A stretch of 64,000 bases of DNA from Clostridia bacterium (GTDB lineage Bacteria > Bacillota > Clostridia > Christensenellales > Borkfalkiaceae). The translations under genes were made by a program, and so were the position numbers. Numbering within the stretch: the first letter of the stretch is position 1; every line of letters starts with the position of its first letter. This document shows positions 27,038-34,380 of the stretch, one piece after another. The notes beneath the pieces are model-generated. The model made no database searches, was not told the DNA's origin, and worked only from the letters and a program-made list of their open reading frames with translations. The stretch covers positions 1-64,000 of the forward strand of contig JAFTPK010000011.1 in NCBI GenBank assembly GCA_017463325.1. The letters are read 5' to 3'.

Positions 27038-27068
27038 ATAAGTACTAAAACCCTTAGGAGGTAGTATT

Positions 27069-27293
27069 ATGACTTGGTTTAATAAGCAAAGCCGTCTTGT
27101 GCAGATCATTCTTTTGCTCATTCCCGGCATCAACTGGATCACCGAGATCGTTGTAAGATGGTCGACTTTCGCAAAGAAAGGCGGGCTTCTCCGTTTGATC
27201 ATCTGTATTCTCGTAACGATCCCCAGCGGTATCGTATTCGGGTGGATCGACTTGGTCTGGGTATTGCTTTTCAAAAAGCTTTGCCTGCAATAA
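27069..27293 (+). CDS. Small membrane protein of unknown function
   Basis: 74 residues with two hydrophobic segments (about 9-31 and 41-70) separated by a basic stretch RWSTFAKKGG. Its own promoter, an AGGAGG site 8 bases upstream and a terminator right after make a complete one-gene unit, which supports a real gene. The plan of a short two-helix protein resembles YqaE/Pmp3-type stress proteins in size only. The characteristic motifs of that family are not clearly present. Function unknown. Confidence 0.8.
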   Translation: MTWFNKQSRLVQIILLLIPGINWITEIVVRWSTFAKKGGLLRLIICILVTIPSGIVFGWIDLVWVLLFKKLCLQ

Positions 27294-27311
27294 CGGACTA
27301 CGAACGAAAAG

Positions 27312-27343
27312 AACGTATTGCCTCGGCAATACGTTTCTTTTTA
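27312..27343 (+). terminator. Rho-independent terminator
   Basis: Perfect 10-bp stem AACGTATTGC / GCAATACGTT with loop CTCG, followed by TCTTTTT. Confidence 0.85.
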
Positions 27344-27405
27344 TAAAAATATCGAAATGTAACAGGAAATGTTGCAAAATTTTTAATAATTCTTACGTCG
27401 TGCGG

Positions 27406-27434
27406 TTGATTTTTTTTCTTTGCGAGAGTAAAAT
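27406..27434 (+). promoter_or_regulatory. Sigma-A promoter for the XRE membrane regulator
   Basis: TTGATT at 27406-27411 and TAAAAT at 27429-27434, spacer 17, about 28 bases before the ATG at 27462. Confidence 0.75.
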
Positions 27435-27461
27435 GAAAGCATAAAAAACGGAGGTGACGTT

Positions 27462-28409
27462 ATGAGCTTTGGAGAAAACGTTGGATATTACAGAAAACGG
27501 CTTGGGATCACACAGGAGGAGCTTGCGGAACGCTTGTATGTGTCTAGACAGACGGTTTCGCGGTGGGAAACGGATTCCACCTTTCCCGACGTGGAAATGC
27601 TAATACGCCTTTGCGAGCTTTTTGGGTGCGATATGGATACCCTCGTCCGTAAAGACGCAAAAGTGGCAAACGGGCAAGCGGAAAGAAGTCCCGAGTCTCC
27701 TTCGGTTGATCTTTCCACATACGATAAACATATGAACGGGTTTGCCTTTTGGGTCGCTTTGGGCGTGGGACTGATTGTTTTCGGCGTAGCGTTATTATTC
27801 TTTTTTATTGCGTGGAACAAAGAACTGATCGGCTTGGTCGGGCTGTTTATTTGTATTGCGACGGCGGTGGCGGACTTTATCGTTTCGGGGATCGGGCACG
27901 GCAATTTCATGCGGGAAAATCCCGTTATGGCTGAGTATCCTGAGGAGAAAAGAAAAGCCGCTTTGAAAAAAATGCCGTGGTTGATCGCCGCGTCTACCGT
28001 GTTGATTTTCGTGGGGGTTATTCTTTTGCTCGTCATGTTATATAGCGAGCAATATTTGACGGTTGAGGACTGGGAATATTTTTCCGTCGCCGTCTTTATG
28101 AGCGTGATTTCCGTCAGCGTTTTTGGCTATGTTTATGCAGGGAGCTTATATTCAAAGTATAACGTGAAAGCGTACAACGAAGAATGCGTAAAGGAGGGCT
28201 TTGCAAAAGCGGAAGAAAACGGAGAAACGGGCAAAGGAAAAAAGATAAGCGAAACGATTTCTTCCGTTATTATGATGGCGGCGACCGTGATCTTTCTGCT
28301 TTGCGGATTTATCGGAAATTTGTGGCACCCCGCGTGGGTAGTCTTTCCCGTCGGCGGGATTCTTTGTGGGATTGTTTCGGTGATCGTCGAGGCGGTATTC
28401 AAAAAATAA
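27462..28409 (+). CDS. XRE-family helix-turn-helix protein with membrane domain
   Basis: 315 residues. Residues 5-62 form an XRE/Cro-type DNA-binding domain (RKRLGITQEELAERLYVSRQTVSRWE, then PDVEMLIRLCELFGCDMDTLV). After a linker there are two hydrophobic segments at about 93-140, two at about 175-225 and two near the C-terminus (about 265-313). A membrane-tethered repressor or signal sensor is likely, but the signal and targets are unknown. GGAGGTG precedes the start. It is the first of three XRE proteins with membrane parts in this window (others at 53694 and 56666). Confidence 0.85.
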   Translation: MSFGENVGYYRKRLGITQEELAERLYVSRQTVSRWETDSTFPDVEMLIRLCELFGCDMDTLVRKDAKVANGQAERSPESPSVDLSTYDKHMNGFAFWVALGVGLIVFGVALLFFFIAWNKELIGLVGLFICIATAVADFIVSGIGHGNFMRENPVMAEYPEEKRKAALKKMPWLIAASTVLIFVGVILLLVMLYSEQYLTVEDWEYFSVAVFMSVISVSVFGYVYAGSLYSKYNVKAYNEECVKEGFAKAEENGETGKGKKISETISSVIMMAATVIFLLCGFIGNLWHPAWVVFPVGGILCGIVSVIVEAVFKK

Positions 28410-28411
28410 AA

Positions 28412-28433
28412 GCAAACGCAACGTAGCGTTTGC
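28412..28433. terminator. Bidirectional terminator between convergent genes
   Basis: Perfect 8-bp stem GCAAACGC / GCGTTTGC with loop AACGTA. On the minus strand it is followed by TTTTATTTTTT, a strong terminator for the lipase gene. On the plus strand the tail CCTTTCT is weaker. Confidence 0.8.
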
Positions 28434-28439
28434 CCTTTC

Positions 28440-29063
28440 TCATTCTTTGTTTTGATATTCTTTTAATTCTTTGGAAATATTTTGCGGATAGTGCGCCTCG
28501 ATCGGGGCGTACTTTCCTTTTTTACCGATCTTTAACAGGCTGCCGACGTGGCTGTATCCTAAAAATGCGGGTGGCAGGTGCGTAACGAAATCATCAAGAT
28601 TGCGAATGACGGTAAATTTTTCCCAACGCTTTCGGACGGCGGGGGAAAGAATTCCCCAAAGCACTCTCGGACAACCAAAGCCGTACCCCTCTAAGGCGTT
28701 TTTGAGGTCGGGGCGGTGGTACCAAACGTATTCGTGGCATAAAAGGGCGAGAGCCGCGCCGTGGGAATAGCCTGCGATCACGACCCGCGAAACGCTCTTA
28801 TCCAAAACGGCGGGCGCAATAAAAGGTTCCAACTCTTTCCATACCTTTAAAAACCCGCGGTGGGCAAACCAAACCGTTTTTCCCATACGCTTATAAGCCT
28901 TGGCGGGGAAGTCGAGATTGTTTTTCCAGTCGGTTTTGCCGTCGGAATCCTCGAAAAAAAGATACAGGACGCCCTCTTTTTTAACCGTTTTATAATTTGC
29001 CGAAACGCCAACTTTTTCATAAGGTATGTACAAACACGTCGAAAATAAACGGTAAAGATCCAT
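28440..29063 (-). CDS. Class 3 lipase-like hydrolase
   Basis: 207 residues. The nucleophile elbow is IAGYSHGAALALL (G-Y-S-H-G, Ser100). GCPRV follows, then NLDDFVTHLPPAFLGYSHVG, matching the class 3 lipase pattern in which Asp158 and a later His (H191 in EAHYPQ) complete the triad. No signal peptide is seen, so it is probably cytoplasmic. It would cleave acyl esters, and the natural substrate is unknown. The start codon directly follows a hairpin at 29069-29101 that contains the only good ribosome site, so its expression may be low or conditional. Confidence 0.78.
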   Translation of the reverse strand: MDLYRLFSTCLYIPYEKVGVSANYKTVKKEGVLYLFFEDSDGKTDWKNNLDFPAKAYKRMGKTVWFAHRGFLKVWKELEPFIAPAVLDKSVSRVVIAGYSHGAALALLCHEYVWYHRPDLKNALEGYGFGCPRVLWGILSPAVRKRWEKFTVIRNLDDFVTHLPPAFLGYSHVGSLLKIGKKGKYAPIEAHYPQNISKELKEYQNKE

Positions 29064-29106
29064 AAAAACCCTCCCCCATGCAGAATATGCGTGAGGGAGG
29101 GAAAAA
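29064..29106 (-). terminator. Hairpin that ends the yjbQ transcript and covers the lipase ribosome site
   Basis: Arms 29069-29082 and 29088-29101 pair over 14 bp (one mismatch, one wobble). A/T runs flank both sides. On the minus strand the 3' arm reads GGGGGAGGG, then TTTTT, then the lipase ATG. Confidence 0.75.
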
Positions 29107-29120
29107 GTGACGGAATAAAA

Positions 29121-29666
29121 TTAGTCTTCGCCAAAAAGGGCGATCGTGAACGTTTTGTCGTCGCGACGGTCGTATTCCGCGAAAATGACGTCCTCGTATT
29201 TGCCGAGCACCAAAACGCCGTCCTTGATGATGACGGTTGCGCTTTTGCCGATCGTCATTGCTTTTAAGTGAGCGTCGGCGTTAAGGTCTTTGGTGTCCCA
29301 AATATTGTGCTTATATTTTTCGGGCTGATAGGGGAACTCTTCGCAAAGGTAACGGGTAAGATCTTCCATGATCCCCGTTTCAAAGTGGTTGACGTAAACG
29401 CTAGCCGTCGTGTGGTCGGAACAGCAAATAATGTAGCCGTTTTTAACGCCGTTTGCCTGAATAAAGCTATTTAAGAAACGGTTGAGGTTGACGAAGAAAA
29501 GGCGTTGTTTTTTCTTTTCGGTGTCGGCGTATTCTGCGGGGGGATAGTACACGAGGCTCTTCATAAGCTCTTGATAGGTCTGTTCGTTGTCGCTGTTGCT
29601 TCTCGCGAGTTTTTTGTACTTATCGGCGACCGCGGCGATCTTGATGGTTTTGATGATGGGTTTCAT
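29121..29666 (-). CDS. YjbQ-family protein (UPF0047)
   Basis: 181 residues, slightly longer than the usual 135-140 because of an N-terminal insertion around residues 20-60. The conserved features are present: SDHTTASVYVNHFE (the HTT-A motif), KYKHNIWDTKDLNADAHLKAM (the H and N-A-x-A-H positions), IGKSATVIIKDGVLVLGKYEDVIFAEYD and a final FTIALFGE. The family has a trimeric single-domain fold, and some members show weak thiamine-phosphate synthase activity in vitro. Its true role is unsettled. AGGAGG precedes the start. It lies 20 bases after the next minus-strand gene. Confidence 0.85.
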   Translation of the reverse strand: MKPIIKTIKIAAVADKYKKLARSNSDNEQTYQELMKSLVYYPPAEYADTEKKKQRLFFVNLNRFLNSFIQANGVKNGYIICCSDHTTASVYVNHFETGIMEDLTRYLCEEFPYQPEKYKHNIWDTKDLNADAHLKAMTIGKSATVIIKDGVLVLGKYEDVIFAEYDRRDDKTFTIALFGED

Positions 29667-29686
29667 GAGTTCCTCCTTAACGGTTT

Positions 29687-30151
29687 TTATCTGTTTTTCA
29701 TATCGAATTCGTAGAACAAGTGCATGATCCTCATACGGTAAACGGTGAGGATTTTTTCGCCCTCGCGGGGCGGGAGCTTTTCGTCTGCGACGAGCACCGA
29801 ATACATTACGTCGTCAATCGCGACCATGATTTTTTGTTTCAGCCCGTTACAGTCGTTTACGTTGAAAAAGGCTATGTAATTGATAGAGTTGTAGAAAAAA
29901 TCGAGCATAGCCTCGTTCAGGCGTTCGCATTTTTCTTGCTTGCTGGAATTGCCGTCTTGTAAAATGGCTTTCAAATCGTTGAAATGGTCGTTCGTTTTGG
30001 TGGGGGAGAGCACCTCCGATTGATACCAGCTTGTCTGTTTATTTTCCAGTTTTTCTCGCCGTGAACGCTGGGCTTCGACAAAGCTCATAATGAACACGGA
30101 CGCGGCACTTATGCCGGAAATGACGAGAGTGATTACGTTAACGGCATCCAT
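29687..30151 (-). CDS. Unknown protein with one N-terminal membrane helix
   Basis: 154 residues. Residues about 5-25 form a hydrophobic helix (NVITLVISGISAASVFIMSF), followed by a basic stretch EAQRSRREK, so the bulk is probably cytoplasmic and membrane-anchored. The remainder is helical and charged, with FFYNSINYIAFFN and KILTVYRMRIMHLFYEFD. No family is recognised. It overlaps the preceding gene by 14 bases and has AGGAGGGG inside it, so the two are translation-coupled and probably partners. Confidence 0.72.
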   Translation of the reverse strand: MDAVNVITLVISGISAASVFIMSFVEAQRSRREKLENKQTSWYQSEVLSPTKTNDHFNDLKAILQDGNSSKQEKCERLNEAMLDFFYNSINYIAFFNVNDCNGLKQKIMVAIDDVMYSVLVADEKLPPREGEKILTVYRMRIMHLFYEFDMKNR

Positions 30152-30926
30152 CGTAGTCTTCCCCTCCTTTTTCCATCGAGTCCATGATATTTTCGATCAT
30201 TGTTTCCACGTATTCTCGCATAGAGCGCAAAAGCTGTGGATTGTTACGAAAATCAAAGGTGTATTTTTTAAAAAACGCGTCGGCGATTTTCTTTTTGACG
30301 GCTACGTGCAATTCGTCCTGCGCTGCGTTTTTTCTGCACATTTCTTCAATCGTCTGACGGAAAAATCCGTAGAAGAAAGAGTAGCTGATAAAATGCGGGT
30401 CGGGATCGAGCGAGATTACGTAAGGAATGGGATCGGTTTCGTGTTGATGGAAGTGGGTTTCCTTTTCCCGTGCCGTTTGCCCGTTTCCGTAACCGATCAA
30501 GAACACCTTTTCCTCGCCGTCAGCCTCGCAAATAAAGGGCAGCTTTTCATAAAGGGAAATTCGCCACGGGTGATACGAGTTGGCGATATTTATTTCGTCT
30601 AAAATGTCAAGCAGCTCGTCCGCTTGATCTTCAAAGGACGCCGTCGCGATTTCACCCTTGATGTCGAACGAGAACCCGTCTAAATCAAAATCGTCCTTTT
30701 CGGCGGTCGCCTCTTTTAAGGTGGGCAAAGGCGCGCTTAAATCGAGCGCGTCCAGCGGGTCCTCCTCCGCCTCCTCTTGTTCCTCTTTCGGATCGCCAAA
30801 GTCGAGGTCGTCGAGAAGCTCGTCGTCCGTTTCTTTGGTTGAAGCGTTTTGCTCTTCTTCTGCAAGAAGATCGTTGAATAAGCCGTCTTCGTCAAGGAGA
30901 GGAGCTTTTTTCGTGCTTTCTTCCAT
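30138..30926 (-). CDS. Unknown cytoplasmic protein with very acidic N-terminal half
   Basis: 262 residues. The first 110 residues are dominated by Asp and Glu with repeated DLD/LDDL and LDALDL-type patches and are probably unstructured. The C-terminal 150 residues look folded: LLDILDEINIANSYHPWRISLYEKLPFICEA, a strand VFLIGYGNG, and a helical end. No known domain is recognised. It has its own promoter (30962-30990) and TTAGGAG at the ribosome site, and overlaps the membrane-anchored partner by 14 bases. The acidic tail could bind a basic partner, which is only a guess. Confidence 0.72.
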   Translation of the reverse strand: MEESTKKAPLLDEDGLFNDLLAEEEQNASTKETDDELLDDLDFGDPKEEQEEAEEDPLDALDLSAPLPTLKEATAEKDDFDLDGFSFDIKGEIATASFEDQADELLDILDEINIANSYHPWRISLYEKLPFICEADGEEKVFLIGYGNGQTAREKETHFHQHETDPIPYVISLDPDPHFISYSFFYGFFRQTIEEMCRKNAAQDELHVAVKKKIADAFFKKYTFDFRNNPQLLRSMREYVETMIENIMDSMEKGGEDYDGCR

Positions 30927-30961
30927 GATATACTCCTAAGTACTGATAATTATTCTCTTAT

Positions 30962-30990
30962 AGTATACCATGACTTTACGAATATTTCAA
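30962..30990 (-). promoter_or_regulatory. Sigma-A promoter for the minus-strand unknown gene pair
   Basis: On the minus strand TTGAAA (30990-30985), spacer 17, TATACT (30967-30962). It fires leftward, away from the MATE promoter. Confidence 0.75.
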
Positions 30991-31038
30991 GGTTTTTTCA
31001 CAAAATAATCAAATAATTTTTCGTTTAGCGTTTTTTAC

Positions 31039-31067
31039 TTGACATTTTTTAGGAAAAGGGATAGACT
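31039..31067 (+). promoter_or_regulatory. Sigma-A promoter for the MATE/fruK operon
   Basis: Perfect TTGACA at 31039-31044 and TAGACT at 31062-31067, spacer 17, about 30 bases before the MATE start. Confidence 0.75.
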
Positions 31068-31097
31068 AAAACAAACAAATTGACTTTAAAATAGGCT

Positions 31098-32426
31098 ATG
31101 AAAATACAAATTTCCGAAAATTTCACTTACAAAAAATTATTGCGCTTCACCTTTCCGTCGATTTTCATGATGATCTTCACTTCTATCTACGGGGTGGTGG
31201 ACGGCGTTTTCGTTTCAAATTTCGTCGGTAAAACTCCCTTTGCGGCGATCAACCTCATTATGCCTGTGTACATGGTGCTCGGCTCGTTGGGGTTTATGGT
31301 TGGCACAGGCGGGAGCGCGCTCGTATCCAAGCTGCTCGGCGAAGGGAAAACGGAGCGGGCAGGGGCGGTTTTTTCGTTGCTCATCTATTCGTCGTTCGTT
31401 TTCGGGGCGGTGTTTGCGACAGCCGCGTTTTTCCTGATCGGTCCTATTTCCGTGGCTCTCGGCGCGAAGGGGGAAATGTTGCAAGATTGCATTTTGTACG
31501 GCCGCATTTTGCTGCCGTTTATTCCTATCTATATTCTACAAAACGAATTTCAAAGTTTTTTGGTTGCGGCGGAACGACCTAAGCTGGGGCTGTGGATCAC
31601 GGTGGCGGCGGGTTGTACGAATATTTTTCTGGACGCGCTTTTCGTCGGCGTGTTCCCGTTTGGGCTTGCGGGTGCGGCGGTGGCAACGGCGATCAGTCAG
31701 TTTGTCGGCGGCGTCATTCCGCTCGTTTATTTTGTTCGTTCTAAAAAAAGCGTTTTGCGGTTGGGGAGGACGCGTTTTGACGGCGGCGCACTTATAAAAG
31801 CGTGCGCGAACGGTTCTTCGGAAATGATGGCGAATTTGTCCTCTTGCGTCGTCAACATTTTATATAACTTCCGTTTGATGCAGCTTGCGGGAGAGGACGG
31901 GCTTGCCGCGTACGGCGTGATTATGTACGTCAATTTTATTTTTATGGCGGTGTTCTTTGGCTATGCCGTCGGCTCCTCGCCCGTGATTAGCTATCATTAC
32001 GGCGCGGGCAACACGCAGGAGATCAAGAGCTTGAAAAAGAAAAGCCTCGTGATCGTCGCTTTGTCGGCGGTTGCTATGACGGCACTTGCCGAAGGACTTG
32101 CCTATCCGCTTGCAAAGCTGTTCGTTGGGTACGACAGTCAGCTTTTTTCTATGACTGTGCGAGGGTTTATGCTCTATTCCCTCTCTTTCCTCGTCATGGG
32201 CTTTAACATCTTCGGGTCTTCCTTCTTTACGGCACTAAACAACGGGGGCGTGTCCGCGATCATTTCCTTTTTGCGCACCTTTGCTTTTCAAATTCTTGCC
32301 ATTTATTTACTGCCCGAATTGCTTGCGCTTGACGGTATTTGGCTCGCGATTGTGTTTGCCGAGCTGCTCTCGATCGCCGTTACTGTGTTTTTCTTCGTGA
32401 CACAACGCTCGCGGTACGGATATTGA
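31098..32426 (+). CDS. MATE-family multidrug/metabolite efflux transporter
   Basis: 442 residues with twelve predicted membrane helices in two repeats of six. Family hallmarks are FPSIFMMIFTSIYGVVDGVFVSNFVG in helix 1-2, the loop GTGGSALVSKLLGEGKTERA, and in the second half YGAGNTQEIKSLKKKS. It exports cationic or aromatic compounds using a Na+ or H+ gradient. The substrate cannot be told. The ribosome site (AGG) is close and weak. The gene ends 9 bases before the sugar kinase gene and shares its terminator. Confidence 0.92.
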   Translation: MKIQISENFTYKKLLRFTFPSIFMMIFTSIYGVVDGVFVSNFVGKTPFAAINLIMPVYMVLGSLGFMVGTGGSALVSKLLGEGKTERAGAVFSLLIYSSFVFGAVFATAAFFLIGPISVALGAKGEMLQDCILYGRILLPFIPIYILQNEFQSFLVAAERPKLGLWITVAAGCTNIFLDALFVGVFPFGLAGAAVATAISQFVGGVIPLVYFVRSKKSVLRLGRTRFDGGALIKACANGSSEMMANLSSCVVNILYNFRLMQLAGEDGLAAYGVIMYVNFIFMAVFFGYAVGSSPVISYHYGAGNTQEIKSLKKKSLVIVALSAVAMTALAEGLAYPLAKLFVGYDSQLFSMTVRGFMLYSLSFLVMGFNIFGSSFFTALNNGGVSAIISFLRTFAFQILAIYLLPELLALDGIWLAIVFAELLSIAVTVFFFVTQRSRYGY

Positions 32427-32435
32427 GGAGGTTTT

Positions 32436-33359
32436 ATGATTATCACCGTTACTTTAAATCCCGCGCTTGATTATACGGTATGGACGGAAAATTTTACGCT
32501 TGGGGTCACCAACCGTGCGTCGGAGGCGTCGCTTAGAGTGGGTGGTAAGGGGATCAACGTATCCGCCGTGCTTTCCGCGTTTGGCGTTCCAACGCTTGCG
32601 CTTACGTTCGTGGCGGGCGAGATCGGTCGCGTGATCGAGCAAAAGCTTTCCGCTCTCGATTTTCCCTCGAAAACGATTTGGACGGCGGGGGAAAACCGCA
32701 TTAACGTTAAAATCAAATCGGGCGTGGAAACGGAGCTAAACGGAAAGGGCGTGGAGGTGACAAAGGAGGCGTACGACGCTTTAAAATCCGCGCTTAATGA
32801 AGCAAAACGTGGGGATATCGTTGTCCTCTCGGGGAGTGTGCCGAGCGGGTTAAAAAAGACGGTGTACGCCGATTTGATGCGGGAATTTTCCCTGCGCGGA
32901 GTGCGCTTTGTCGTGGACGGGACGGGGGAAGCCCTGAAAACGGCGTTGCCGTTGGAGCCGCTGCTTGTAAAGCCGAACGAAACGGAGTTGGGGGAGCTGT
33001 TCGGGGTACAAATAGAGAATAAAACGCAGGCAATCGAATACGCGAAAAAACTGTGCGAGATGGGGGCGCAAAATGCGCTCGTGTCGCTCGGAGCAGACGG
33101 GGCGGTTTTCGTTTCGCGAAACGGGGAGTGTTTCGTAAGCAACGCGCCGCAAGGAAAGGTGGTGGACACCGTCGGTGCGGGCGATAGCGTTGTGGCGGGC
33201 TTTTTGTACGCATTTGAGAGGGGCAGGGATTTAAATACTGCCTTTTTAACGGGGGTAGCGTCGGGGAGTGCGACGGCGTTTTCCCAAGGTCTTGCCACCA
33301 AAGAAAAAACGGAGGAATTGCTTGGGCAATTGCAAAACAGAACGAGGGGGAGCTTGTGA
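32436..33359 (+). CDS. fruK: 1-phosphofructokinase / tagatose-6-phosphate kinase type (PfkB family)
   Basis: 307 residues, PfkB-family carbohydrate kinase. The N-terminal signature is TVTLNPALDYTVW, with GGKGINVSAVLS as the first PfkB pattern. The catalytic DTVGAGDSVVAGF has the Asp250 base and the anion hole G247-A-G. VVLSGSVPSG and KPNETELGELFG match the FruK/LacC subfamily that phosphorylates fructose-1-phosphate or tagatose-6-phosphate. No PTS fructose permease or DeoR regulator lies next to it, so the choice between FruK and LacC is open. TGAGGAGG overlaps the MATE stop. Confidence 0.85.
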   Translation: MIITVTLNPALDYTVWTENFTLGVTNRASEASLRVGGKGINVSAVLSAFGVPTLALTFVAGEIGRVIEQKLSALDFPSKTIWTAGENRINVKIKSGVETELNGKGVEVTKEAYDALKSALNEAKRGDIVVLSGSVPSGLKKTVYADLMREFSLRGVRFVVDGTGEALKTALPLEPLLVKPNETELGELFGVQIENKTQAIEYAKKLCEMGAQNALVSLGADGAVFVSRNGECFVSNAPQGKVVDTVGAGDSVVAGFLYAFERGRDLNTAFLTGVASGSATAFSQGLATKEKTEELLGQLQNRTRGSL

Positions 33360-33382
33360 ATATATAAACGTTGAATATATGC

Positions 33383-33416
33383 AAAAAACGGATAGGCAAC
33401 AGCCTATCCGTTTTTT
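33383..33416. terminator. Bidirectional terminator between fruK and tRNA-Ser
   Basis: A perfect 15-bp stem (33383-33397 with 33402-33416), loop AACA, with A6 on one side and T6 on the other. It serves fruK rightward and the tRNA leftward. Confidence 0.92.
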
Positions 33417-33506
33417 GGCGCAGAAGACGAGATTTGAACTCGTGCCACCGTATCCGATGCTACTCCCTTAGCAGGGGAGCCCCTTGAGCCTCTTGGGTAC
33501 TTCTGC
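33416..33506 (-). tRNA. tRNA-Ser (anticodon GCT), CCA encoded
   Basis: Read on the minus strand: acceptor GCAGAAG pairs with CTTCTGC, discriminator G and CCA encoded. The anticodon stem CTCCC/GGGAG encloses loop CTGCTAA with anticodon GCT, which reads AGC and AGT serine codons. A long variable arm (class II) and T arm ACGAG-TTCAAAT-CTCGT follow. 91 bases including CCA. It has its own promoter. Confidence 0.95.
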
Positions 33507-33532
33507 ATAGCTTTTATTCAAAACGCTATAAT

Positions 33533-33561
33533 ACTATACCATATTTTTTTGTCCTTGTCAA
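33533..33561 (-). promoter_or_regulatory. Promoter for tRNA-Ser
   Basis: On the minus strand a perfect TTGACA (33561-33556), spacer 17, TATAGT (33538-33533), about 27 bases upstream of the tRNA 5' end. Confidence 0.85.
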
Positions 33562-33604
33562 AGCTTTTTGAAAGGAAAAATAAAAAAATCTTTATCTTTT
33601 TTTC

Positions 33605-33633
33605 TTGCGAAAATGCAAAGTGTGTGTTATAAT
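33605..33633 (+). promoter_or_regulatory. Sigma-A promoter for inorganic pyrophosphatase
   Basis: TTGCGA at 33605-33610 and TATAAT at 33628-33633, spacer 17. AGAGGAG follows in the short leader. Confidence 0.75.
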
Positions 33634-33656
33634 AGAAAAAAGAGGAGTATAAGTTT

Positions 33657-34199
33657 ATGAATATTTGGCACGACATTTCTAAAGAGCGCATCACCGCAAA
33701 ATCCTTTGAGTCCTTGATTGAAATCCCTAAGGGCTGTAAAGCGAAATACGAGCTTGACAAAGAAACGGGGCTGTTGCGGCTCGATCGGGTACTGTACACC
33801 TCGACGGTGTACCCCGCGAATTACGGGTTTATCCCCCGTACGCTCGCCGACGACGGCGATCCTTTGGACGTTCTCGTTCTTTGCGGCGAAACGATTTATC
33901 CCATGACCCTTGTCACTTGCTATCCGATCGGCGTTATTAAGATGGACGACGGCGGGGCGCTTGACGAAAAGATTATTGCGATTCCGTTTGACGACCCGAC
34001 GTATAAAAATTATTACGACATTCACGAGCTGCCCACCCATGTGTTTGACGAAATGATGCACTTTTTCGAGGTGTATAAATCGCTTGAACATAAGCTGACG
34101 ACGGTGAAAGAAATTTGTCACCGCGACGAGGCGGTGGACATCATCAATAAATGTATCGCTGCGTACGATCGGGTCTTCGGGAAGAAAAAACGTAAGTAA
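33657..34199 (+). CDS. ppa: Inorganic pyrophosphatase, family I
   Basis: 180 residues, normal for a bacterial soluble PPase. It hydrolyses pyrophosphate to phosphate and so drives biosynthesis. The family signature with metal-binding Asp residues is DDGDPLDVLVL. Other features are EIPKGCKAKYELD, YPANYGFIPRTLA, and DEKIIAIPFDDP with MHFFEVYKSLE near the end. It is a single-gene unit with its own promoter. A weak hairpin near 34205 may end the transcript, but no clear terminator is seen. Confidence 0.95.
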   Translation: MNIWHDISKERITAKSFESLIEIPKGCKAKYELDKETGLLRLDRVLYTSTVYPANYGFIPRTLADDGDPLDVLVLCGETIYPMTLVTCYPIGVIKMDDGGALDEKIIAIPFDDPTYKNYYDIHELPTHVFDEMMHFFEVYKSLEHKLTTVKEICHRDEAVDIINKCIAAYDRVFGKKKRK

Positions 34200-34275
34200 A
34201 AGAGCCGCGAAAGGACGGTTTTTCAAGATTTTTTATTTTTTTATAAAAAAATACGGAAAAAATCACGGTTGATTA

Positions 34276-34304
34276 TTGACAAATATCAAGAAAGATTGTA
34301 TAAT
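34276..34304 (+). promoter_or_regulatory. Consensus sigma-A promoter for the zinc-ribbon membrane protein
   Basis: Perfect TTGACA (34276-34281) and perfect TATAAT (34299-34304), spacer 17: the closest match to consensus in the window. A leader of about 70 bases contains a small hairpin CCGTA / TACGG (34336-34352). Confidence 0.9.
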
Positions 34305-34380
34305 AATACAAAGCGTGAAAAAATCGCTTGCCTCGCCGTAGGATTTTACGGACGGGGAAACGCGTTTAGGAGGTCGCTTT

